Origin: Microbotryum silenes-acaulis
Lineage: Eukaryota; Basidiomycota; Microbotryomycetes; Microbotryales; Microbotryaceae
NCBI GenBank assembly: GCA_003665825.1
Contig: QPFY01000008.1
Span: forward strand, 992,001 to 1,056,000
DNA length: 64,000 nucleotides
Direction: 5' to 3'
Under the pieces are notes generated by a model, which ran no database searches, was not told the DNA's origin, and worked only from the letters and a program-made list of their open reading frames with translations. Of this stretch, positions 55,442 through 64,000 are shown piece after piece; position 1 is the first letter of the stretch; every line of letters starts with the position of its first letter. The translations under genes were made by a program, and so were the position numbers.

Positions 55442-55901
55442 GCATGGCCAGTGGCACGCATGATCGGATCACTTGACCCGTTGTAGTACCCAGTAAAAGG
55501 AAGAGTGAATATTTCGATGCCTGGGGGTCTTCAACGCCGAGCCCGGGGGAGCGACTCGAGTACGGGCACGATTTTCAACTACATGAGATCCGGGTGAGAG
55601 TGCTTCTTACCAAGGGTGGACGTACTTGGTGATATTGTAAGAGGGCTCGTCAAGTTTCAGTGTGATACATGGCATACTACACGAGATACAGCGGATTGCC
55701 CAGCTACGTGGTAGATGCACCATCCTTAATTAGTAAACGCACCTTTTTTCGGGAGCAAACGCACCAACTTGCGCGAAGAATGCACCATTTGTAGGTGAAC
55801 TTTGCACCTTACTACCGGGGTAGATGGGTCAAGCTTCGGGGGTAAACGCGCGCGCGTAATTGGTAATTCCACCATTTGCTCGCGGCATTAACCCATTTTC
55901 C
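55442..55901 (-). repeat. Right terminal inverted repeat (copy 4)
   Basis: Reverse complement of copy 1 over about 440 bp, including the CCCCCAGGCATCGAAATA stretch and GTACTACAACGGGTCAAG region. Its outer end, reversed, is GGAAAATGGGTTAATGCC. TTTAAGTAA follows directly. Confidence 0.88.
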
Positions 55902-55910
55902 TTTAAGTAA

Positions 55911-56743
55911 CTCCGCGGGAAGTCAACCGGCGACTGCGCACGCGCGCCCGTCACAAGTCACTGGACGAGAAAGGATCGATAGGCTGCAGCGGAAGACGAC
56001 GCGCGATTACGACTTTAAAGTGCCACAAGTGTCGAAATTAGTATTAGAGGTCTGTAAACTCAAATTCAATTATGGTATCCGAGCCAATCATGGAGACTCT
56101 CGTGGTAGATATCCATGGTACCTAGGTGAACTCTTACGTAAGCTATTGTGTTGACTTGTGAAGACCGCACCAGGGTGTACAGAGCTGAGGATATAGGAGC
56201 CCCGAGGGTATTCCATAGAGGTGTCTGTCGGAGAAGTACCTTTTACGCGGTTCGGAGCCGGGGTTTTCCGTGCAATGTCCGCCCAGCCGATCGCTGAGCA
56301 AGTGCTCGAAAACTGTGCCTTTCAGCACTGAGAAAAAGGTCATTTCGGGAGGTAAATTCTGATATGTAGTATCGTCAAGTGACAACCAAAAAAGCTGCAG
56401 ATTTCAGTTTCCACCTGAATTAAGTAGATACCTGTAGCGTTAAAGCAGGCTGGCAGTCCAAGTTATCTGTTTGCAATCGAGAGACGCGGTTGGCGAGGTC
56501 TCAGATGGTGCCCCTCCCTCGTGACGACGAAAGCGTCGGGCCTTTTTTTCGTGCGCCTCTATACCAACAGGGCCGAACGGAGCGTGGTCATTGGTCTTCA
56601 CTGCTCCGAGCCCGGCTCATTGTACCGCCCTTCGAGGCTTGCTACTACAGATCATCCACCAACCTATCCACCCCTCGACATTCACATACACCCGTAGCAG
56701 CTCAAAGCGACCCCTCCGCACTCGACTCGAGGCTCCTCTCCTC
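55911..56743. other. Intergenic right of the transposon nest
   Basis: About 830 bp of host flank leading to the next gene's leader. No RNA gene or convincing coding sequence was seen; minus-strand frame 56143-56385 is not protein-like. Confidence 0.5.
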
Positions 56744-59700
56744 ATGGGAGACCGCAGACCATACTTGGTCAACGATCCGGGATCGGCGGTGCCGGTCTGG
56801 CGGGAGACGATCACGGCCCGATCAGATCACTCTGAGTTGCGCGACTCGTCGGACGCCGGTTTGATGACGGACGCAAACCGTGCACCATCATCTACAGTAG
56901 CTCCTCCAGCGATGGTCGAGCAATCTCAGGGCATGTTCATGCCCAGCGGAGAGGGTGGTGTGTCGACTCGACTCCCCGATCCCACTGTGGGCCTCGTCGA
57001 CGCTGGCGCGTCGACATCCACTGGGGCCAACCGGAGGCAGTCGGTCGCTTCAACGGGGACACACTCGACTCGACCTTCTTACGCTGAGTCATTGAATCGG
57101 TTCAACAGTGCTCGTGATCAGGTGAGCGCTAACCACTCATGGTAGTCCACGGTTAACCGCAAGCGTGGTGAGGGCCGCCCGCCCGCGTCGCGACCTCGGG
57201 GTCCGGTGTATCATCAGACTGTGCCTACCGCAATGGACATATTCTGCTACGCTTGGTCACATGCGGGCTCCACGGCTTGAAGGATTTGTCAACATCCTGG
57301 ATGACGGGATTCGGCGCGTCAATCGTTGACAATCCAAGAAACTGATCTGTCTCCGTTACGGCCAACCTTCAGGCTCAACACGCCTACCCATCGCAACGCG
57401 GCGGCCAGGCGTTTCAACATTTTCCACCCCATTATCCCGGTCCGGAAGTCTACTCCACAGATGCCAGATCGAACCAAAATGAACATGGACTCGCCCGGCA
57501 CCCTCATGCTCAGCATATCAACGGCAAAGGAGGGGCTGCGCGCAGCAGCAATCAGGCTCACGAAACGCCGAACTCGGCGGCTTTGGCACCCGCGTCGTGG
57601 TCGTCCCTTCCGCCTGGAAATCTTTTTGCACCCTCTACGACGCTATCGAATGGCCTTTCCAACAATGCATGGGATTCCGTCACACCGGCCTCGTACCATT
57701 CCGACCCGAGCCATCAAACTCACCTCCCGCCTCCACGCCCAGGAGCCTACTATCCGTCGGGGCCCCAACATAACATGCGACCCATCTTCAGCAATAATAT
57801 TAGCTACGTTCAACAGCTTGAGAATATTACAGTGCACTACCGACCGGCCACTGGTACTGAACAGTACCAAAGCGGTCAACTGCATCGGCAGAGCCTCTCA
57901 GGGGATACCAATTCCGGAGTCTTCTACCCTTCCAACCTGGGGGATACCACCTTCGGCCACATGACCAACACAGCGGCACCACGACAAGAGCGCTTGCAGT
58001 ATGAGCAACACCCTCCGCTCATGAGCTACCCGCACGGGATGGGGGTCCGAACATCTTTGACCACGGCTGTGCCTGCCGACGATCACGTTCGCGGCTCAGA
58101 TGACCGAGTGACATACCTGGACCATCGTACTATGCAACTCGACCGGTTCGGCGCAAGCTCCCGGGGATCTCAGTACGACGCGGTCAACCACCTCTCGGCG
58201 TCCAATATTTCGAACGTTGCAGAACACGAGCGGCGTCTTCTCAAGCGCAAGGAGATGCACGCCCTGGAGCCGACTTCGATGGTGAGCTGGATCCTCTTTT
58301 CACCGACCCAATCCATGGGTTGCTGACCCAGGACTATTTACGGCGTGTCAGTCGAACATGGACCCCCCTACGACTGGTCTGCCCGGTCTGACTGGGACCT
58401 TGGTGGCTCCCTCGTTCTCTCAAGAGATGCACATGTCCCGAGACCCAGTCCATGCCGCAGCACCAGATGGCTCAGATTTGGCGGACGTGCTCGCCAAAGC
58501 GATGCGGATGCGTGCGAAATTGCGTGCTGCTCCACCGGTCCTCCAGTATAACCCCGCCCGGGAGCCTTCAGCTTCTGCAAAGCCGATCGTGCAGCGTGAT
58601 GGAGTCAAGTACGCACTCATGATGAGTCCGGCTACCAATGGCGACGGCACGAGCAGGCTCTCAAAGGCGCGGCAGGCCGAAGTACCGGCAACGTGTCAGA
58701 CTTGCGACAAATCGATCGCGAACTTGATGCTGCGCGGGAAGGATGTCGAATTTGCGCCTCAGGTCGAGTTCAAATGTTTTCCCTGCCTTTCGAGCAAAGT
58801 GGACGAGCCCCTTGCGGAAACGTTCATTTCGGTCAATAGCCAGAGTACGACACCCAGCGGAACACCACCGGTGCAAACGGAAGTTGGGAAATCCACGCCG
58901 GTGGAAGCAAAGATCACATATGCCGATACGATGAGCGCCGAGATCGATCGCATGGAAGGACGCGAGGTCGCTGCCGTAGCGATCGAGCCGCCTGTCGAGG
59001 TGGGCCGAAACCTTCCGCCCCACATCAAGAAGCAAGCGTTCACGTGCGACATCTGTGATCGAATCATCGGGGCGGGACAGATCACATCAGCGACGATGCA
59101 GACTCTGCCAAGCTTTACGGTGGAAGTTCTTTGTCTCAACTGCATCGCCAAATACAAGCCTTGCTCCGATTGCGGCGGCGGCGGTGGGCGCTTGACACCC
59201 GGACGATGGAGGTGCAAGGAGTTGTTCCCCGCGGGCCGTCGCACGTGCCAGCTGTCGCATGCGCGCAACCCACCCCTGTCGGACATGGAGTTTGAGACCC
59301 TTTCGATCGTGGACATTCATCCGGACAAGTTGGATCAGCTCGAGGCGCGATGTCGTCTGGTGTACTTTGATACGAGGCTACGTTCGACCGCTCGACCGGA
59401 AGTACTGGAAACGGGAGATAGCTTAGCGTAAGTTGACAGTCACCTACAGGCCGCTTGACCCGCGCCAATGCTGAATTGGCTATTTGCATCTGTGTTGCTC
59501 ACCAGGCTTACGTTCCGGGAGGCCGAGAACCAATGCATCGACCAATGGAACCTGCTGTCTTCGCTGCTACGCGAGGACGTTGAGGAGTCAAGACTTATCC
59601 GCCGCTATGTCGCCTTGCATTCGGCCACACCCCATCGACGCCGGGCCAAGTCCAAGGTCAAGACGCGGGATGATGGCACGGACGTCAGTCCTTCGTCCGC

Positions 59701-60325
59701 ATCTCAGCCCGACGAGGAGGATTCACCAGCCCGGGAGAAGGAGGTGACGGGGTTCACGCTCATCGAGCACGACCTTGTAAAGGGCGTTCTCTTCTACGCG
59801 GTCATCATGCCCTGGGCGGTGTCTGGTGAGGCCTTCGAGGCGACGTCAATCCTGGTCGGCAACTCGACGCGCAAAATCCAAGGGGATCTCGAGTACCTCA
59901 ACGCTCTGCGACGACGACATGGTCTCGCCGAGTACCCCAAATTGTCGGCCATGTGGAGTTTGACGCCTTTCCAGAAGGTATCGCGGATGAGTCAATCCGT
60001 CACGCGGCGCCACTTCATGTTCTTCCACGACTACATGGCGGCCCATCCCGAGACGGACAAGACTGCTTTCCCACCGTACCGAAAGACTCATATTCCGAAT
60101 CAATGTGAGAAACGGCCTCTCTTTTTGCCCACTGCCTTGCCTGCTCAGGACTCGTTCCGGATCTCATATTGACCTTCCCTCCGTCTTCTATCACCAGTCC
60201 TCAAAGCGTTCAACATCTTCGTCCGTCCCATTACATACGGCGACGAGCCCGCCGACATGAGCGCCAAAGAGGTCGACCACCAGAACCGACCCCGCATGCC
60301 AAAGCGAATCCGTTCCAACACTTAG
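56744..60325 (+). CDS. Large CxxC zinc-binding protein of unknown function
   Basis: Five exons splice in phase: 56744 to about 57121, 57374-58281, 58351-59430, 59506-60110 and 60196-60325, giving about 1,030 residues. The first 530 are disordered (Ser/Pro/Gln/His-rich, e.g. HFPPHYPGPEVYSTDARS). The C-terminal half has CQTCDKS with KCFPCLS, then FTCDICDR, VLCLNCIAKYKPCSDC and a Gly run, suggesting two treble-clef or zinc-ribbon modules. A helical domain follows (REAENQCIDQWNLLSSLLRE, then LVKGVLFYAVIMPWAVSG, RKIQGDLEYLNALRRRHGL). It was not recognised. The CxxC spacing could serve DNA, RNA or ubiquitin-pathway binding; no catalytic motif is obvious. Confidence 0.7.
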
Positions 60326-60498
60326 ATTTCGAGACTGCTGCCCAAAGGTTTCATGCACTCCGACATGACATTTCGCTCCCACCAGATTGCTTCTCCTGTT
60401 GTTGTATACTTTGATTTGATCAATGCCATAATGTTCAAAAAGGGGTTTATTCACGATTGGCGAGCTATGACATGGCTCGAGGACTTTTGGGCTTGGGC

Positions 60499-61518
60499 TC
60501 AGCGCGAGCGGGCTGTACCGTCGCCGGCTCGCCTCAAGGAGTGATACTGAATCCGGGGAGGCGAAAGTCCGAACGCTTGAAGGGTGTTAAGGTAGAAGGA
60601 ATGAGCCGATGCCGCAAAATCGGCGCTGAGATCGTCAAGATTTGACCCTGGCCAAGCGAGCTGGCTTCCATGGTCGTTGGACGTGCTATCGTCTGAGTTT
60701 TCCTCGTCACCCACCCGCTGCTTCTTTTCGACAGGAGGGAGGGAGGTGACTCGAGTGGCGTCTGGCTCAGACGAAAACTCTAGTATTTCCGTCGAAACCG
60801 AGGTGCCTTGCGACCTGTGTGTAGCAAATGCACTCTCTTGCATCGAAACATCCGAACCGCCGACGACACTTCGCATTCGCGACTGGCGACTCCAGCTTGG
60901 GTTGGAAGGAGTCTCGACCTCATCAACCGACGATGTGCGACGCGATGAGGGGTCGGAGGTGTCGAGATCCGAATTGTCCCTCACCGTGGTCGTCGTTGGG
61001 GATGAGGACACGCCAGACTTCTCTTCACTTGGCTCAGAGTCGGCCATCGATTCTACCTGAGCCCAATCGAGCTGCGCCAGCAAGGCCTGTCGTAAAGCGC
61101 CGAGGTCGGCTGTGGCGGAAACTTGCAGGTGAAGTGACGACCTTCTTGGGGGAAAAGCGGAGGGGGGAAATGCTTTATGGAGCCTCTTATTGGTGGAGCT
61201 GGAGGTGCGCATGTGCTCCTGTTTGCTCGGTCCCACCTCAGCCTGCCGCGCGAACGCGAAGTCAAATTGAGGCATGGCGTTCGTCCGGGAACCGTTGACC
61301 TGTTCACCTATCCATCGCGATTTGATTCGTGACGAACTCGACATGCGATGAGTACCATACGGTGTGGTCGAGGTTTTACGTCTCTTCAGTCGACGGGCTT
61401 GCAAAGAAGGTGTTCCCGTGGCATCGATTTGCCTGAGTGATGCCGTGAGGAATGAGACCGTCGATCGCCGTCCGTCAGCGATGCCACTGCTCGAGCCAGC
61501 AGTGAGTTCGGCTGACAA
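60499..61518 (-). CDS. Unrecognised Ser-rich protein
   Basis: A long open frame without an ATG at its 5' end, so the start codon lies in an upstream exon or at the internal Met before SSSSRIKSRW (about 61345). It is Ser/Thr/Arg-rich with a basic LQARRLKRRKTS patch (possible NLS), a helical piece LGALRQALLAQLDWAQVES, an acidic PVEKKQRVGDEENSDD stretch, and a C-terminal ADFAASAHSFYLNTLQAFGL. It converges on the CxxC gene (173-bp gap) and diverges from glucose-6-phosphate dehydrogenase. Function unknown. Confidence 0.55.
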   Translation of the reverse strand: MSAELTAGSSSGIADGRRSTVSFLTASLRQIDATGTPSLQARRLKRRKTSTTPYGTHRMSSSSRIKSRWIGEQVNGSRTNAMPQFDFAFARQAEVGPSKQEHMRTSSSTNKRLHKAFPPSAFPPRRSSLHLQVSATADLGALRQALLAQLDWAQVESMADSEPSEEKSGVSSSPTTTTVRDNSDLDTSDPSSRRTSSVDEVETPSNPSWSRQSRMRSVVGGSDVSMQESAFATHRSQGTSVSTEILEFSSEPDATRVTSLPPVEKKQRVGDEENSDDSTSNDHGSQLAWPGSNLDDLSADFAASAHSFYLNTLQAFGLSPPRIQYHSLRRAGDGTARSR

Positions 61519-62204
61519 ACCTTTTGCTGGTATGCAGCACGTTACGATTCCTCCCTCCTCCAGTGTAATTGACCGGCATTGACGAAGATGGGGGCGAGTC
61601 GATGCAGCTGCTGGCGTGTGGAGGGGATGCAGACTGCAATGTCAGACGTCAGTCGGCGCAGCCCGCTCCCCGGAGTCGAGCTCCTCGTCTCCTTTCCGAC
61701 TCATCGGCTTCCTTCTCCGCCGCCCATGCGGGGAAATCGAGCGACGATGCCCAGACGCTGAGGCTGTATGATCATCTATTTTTCACTCGACCCAAACAAC
61801 TTGCACCGAAAATTGTTATTTTGACTCAGCTTGCGCAGCCAGCAGGCTAGTTGAATAAAGAAGAAGTCGAGCGTCGTACCTGTGAAACACGTCAGAGATT
61901 TTTCCCAAGATTCCTTCCAATTTCGACTTAACATACCGCCACGTGCTCCTGCACTCAATAATTGTAATTATATGCAGCGGTATCAACCAGTGCGCCAGGC
62001 TAGCGCATTCGCTGTGGCCTGACAAATCAGCGCAGATTGGAGCGACCGACGTCTGATATCTGATGCTCAGTCAATCTCCTTGCCTCAATCCATCTCGATC
62101 GACTTACTCACCCACTTCGTCGAGACTCCAGTCCTTCCTTCCGACAGCTCATTCTTCCTCTCCCTCTCACACCTCACCTCAATCCACCTCACCCAAGCAA
62201 CAGC
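61519..62204. other. Divergent intergenic region upstream of ZWF1
   Basis: It should contain the ZWF1 promoter and the 5' end of the minus-strand gene. A CT/CAC-rich stretch at 62120-62200 is a typical fungal leader. No other feature was seen. Confidence 0.5.
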
Positions 62205-64000
62205 ATGTCCAAGGAGACCACGGGTGACATCCCCTCGGCGGGCCGCTCGGGCGAGCACAGTCTCGAGACCAACACGGTCATCGTCGTACTCGGTGCCAGT
62301 GGTGATCTTGCCAAGAAGAAGGTGCGCTCCAAGCCATGCATGGATGAACTGAACCTGGAAGCCGAAAATAGGGAGTGATCTAGCGTATCCGCGGTGTGGC
62401 CGTCGTTGCTCATTCCCGCGCCCCGGATGATGACGATGACGATGACGGTCACGGCTCGGGCGGGGTGTGCAGCCCACACCGAGGGACGCCGATCGGTCAG
62501 AGAGGCAGTCGAGCTACTTCGCCCACCTTGCGCCCTGATGCATGCAAACATGGTATTCCTCGAAGAGTATAGCTAACCTCGCATGGTACTATCTCATAGA
62601 CCTTCCCCGCCCTTTTCGGCCTGTACAACAACGGCTTCTTGCCCAAGGGCATCCGCATCGTCGGCTATGCCCGCACAAAGATGGACGAGGAGGTCAGTGT
62701 TCAAACCCCGCCAGTCCTTCACATTGCTCCTATGGCTCGAGACAGCCTCTTGTATCTCCCGTTGCGACGCATGCTGCGCTTCAGCTTGGATGCGGCCAAC
62801 TTCGAATTGCCGCGGAGTCTACGGCGCCTGTTCCCGCCATTCGTTGATTAGCCGCCGCGGTCACTTGCTCGGGTCGCAAGTGCCAAAGGATGGTCGGACA
62901 TCGCTTGCTGTCGATAATATGCCTCCCTTCAACTGAGATCGCCCGGAGGACCTGTCATCAGCCACTCGGTGATATGCCGCCGCACGCGGCGAACGGCGCT
63001 TCGGACCGCGCCAGTCCGGGCATACCGGCAACCCACCCGAGCTGGGACTTGTCGTCGCCAACAGCTGTCAGGCATCGCAGTACGATAGGACTGAGCTGAC
63101 ACATGAAATTGACCCGCCATTCACAGGAGTACCACAAGCGAGTTGTTCAGTACATCAAGACCCCAATTCCGGCCATGAAGAAGAAGCTCGAGGAATTCGT
63201 CGGCCTCTGCACCTACGTCTCGGGCCAGTACGACGACGATGAGAGTTTCCAAGGCCTCGAGAAGGAGCTCAAACGCATCGAAAGCGAATACGAGGACAAG
63301 GGTTCCAAGAACCGCGTCTTTTACATGGCCCTGCCCCCGAGTGTGTTCACGACCGTCGCACAGCACCTCAAGACCAACAATTACTCGGAGGGTGGCATCA
63401 ACCGAATCATTGTCGAGAAGCCGTTCGGCAAGGACTTGGAGAGCTCGCGTGAAATGCAGGAGGCGCTTAAGAAACAGTGGAAGGAAGACGAGGTGAGTCG
63501 AATGGATGCTAGAAGTATACGTGGACCGCACCGTTGTCTGACGACGATGGCGACCTGGCACCCCGTGGCATTTCGTGACAGATCTACCGAATCGACCACT
63601 ACCTCGGAAAGGAGATGGTCAAAAACTTACTTGTTCTTCGATTCGCCAACGTCATGCTTGATGCTTCTTTCAACAAGTCGCTCATCTCGAATGTGCAAAT
63701 CACGTTCAAGGAACCTTTCGGTACCGAGGGTCGCGGCGGTTACTTTGACGAGTTCGGAATCATCCGTGATGTTATGCAGAACCGTAAGCATTCAGTGATC
63801 TCTGCATTCATTTTTCTAGAAAGGCCTTGCAGCTCATACAGTCGTCGTACTCTCCCTCACAGACTTGTTCCAAGTTCTCAGTATCCTTACCATGGAGCGA
63901 CCTGTGTCATTCTCGTCCGAGGACATCCGAGATGAGAAGGTGCGTTCTTGTGGTCGATGTGGCTATATTTTGAACGGGGTTCTAAGCGAGCATCTACGGC
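62205..64000 (+). CDS. ZWF1: Glucose-6-phosphate 1-dehydrogenase (partial, 5' part)
   Basis: Catalyses the first, NADPH-producing step of the oxidative pentose phosphate pathway in the cytosol. Exons: 62205-62322 with the Rossmann motif [13 protein letters not shown]; about 62602-62691 ([20 protein letters not shown]); about 63128-63493 ([13 protein letters not shown] to [14 protein letters not shown]); 63582 to about 63783 with the active site [13 protein letters not shown], then [20 protein letters not shown]; and about 63862-63940 ([16 protein letters not shown]). The substrate-binding lysine of EKPFGKD and the catalytic His of RIDHYLGK are intact. The gene runs off the window. The 430-bp intron after exon 2 is long for this locus. 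Confidence 0.95.

Larger units (their letters stand above)
38891..55901. mobile_element. Inverted-dimer DNA transposon with long TIRs and 9-bp target duplication
   Basis: The outer ends are inverted repeats of about 460 bp (38891-39352 and 55442-55901), flanked by perfect direct repeats TTTAAGTAA (38882-38890 and 55902-55910). Inside are two related units in opposite orientation: left unit 38891-39374 plus 49233-52256 (interrupted by a nested transposon), and right unit 52257-55901. They meet at 52256/52257. Each unit has its own pair of inverted repeats. Long TIRs with a 9-bp duplication resemble Mutator-like elements, but no MULE transposase was seen, so the superfamily is open. Without the nested insertion the structure is about 7.15 kb. 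Confidence 0.8.

Noticed and set aside
38891..55901. TET/JBP dioxygenase or DNA methylase accompanying the KDZ-like transposase
   Set aside because: No HxD...H dioxygenase motif or methylase motif was found in any frame of the element.

Overview
The window looks like nuclear DNA of a basidiomycete fungus, probably a Pucciniomycotina yeast or yeast-like fungus; the rank below phylum is a guess. The reasons are moderate GC, genes broken by many short GT-AG introns (about 45-250 bp), conserved eukaryotic housekeeping genes on both strands, and mobile elements of basidiomycete type (Ty3-like, copia, LINE, Plavaka-like). Every gene model was spliced by eye. REGION 1 (1-28.3 kb) is ordinary, gene-dense host chromosome: eIF2-gamma, alpha-tubulin, the H/ACA snoRNP protein NHP2, a tandem pair of secreted AA7-type FAD oxidases, a TMEM41/VTT membrane protein, two unrecognised proteins, a PHAF1/UPF0183 protein, a Zn2Cys6 transcription factor, a CAF16-type soluble ABC ATPase and COG5 of the Golgi tethering complex. 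REGION 2 (29.2-38.3 kb) is one complete 9.1-kb LTR retrotransposon flanked by the 5-bp target duplication ATAAG. Gag and Pol share one reading frame split by a single UGA. The reverse transcriptase motif reads YADN. The integrase core is missing and its place is held by a copia Pol tail plus tandem repeats. The 3' end is an 840-bp-armed inverted repeat with an extra, inverted LTR. The 5' LTR carries a 250-bp SINE-like insertion. REGION 3 (38.9-55.9 kb) is a nest of DNA transposons. An outer structure with about 460-bp terminal inverted repeats and a perfect 9-bp flanking duplication (TTTAAGTAA) is made of two related units of about 3.5 kb joined in opposite orientation. The left unit encodes a Ulp1-like protease with its catalytic residues present; the right unit has a different middle cassette. 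A 646-bp stretch is apparently identical between the two units while its surroundings have diverged. The left unit is interrupted by a 9.9-kb Plavaka/KDZ-like transposon with a multi-exon transposase and a divergent accessory gene, and that transposon is itself interrupted by a 5'-truncated LINE. The right unit supplies the empty site that proves the nesting. REGION 4 (55.9-64 kb) returns to host genes: a conserved-looking CxxC zinc-binding protein of unknown function, an unrecognised Ser-rich protein, and the 5' part of glucose-6-phosphate dehydrogenase, cut off by the window end.
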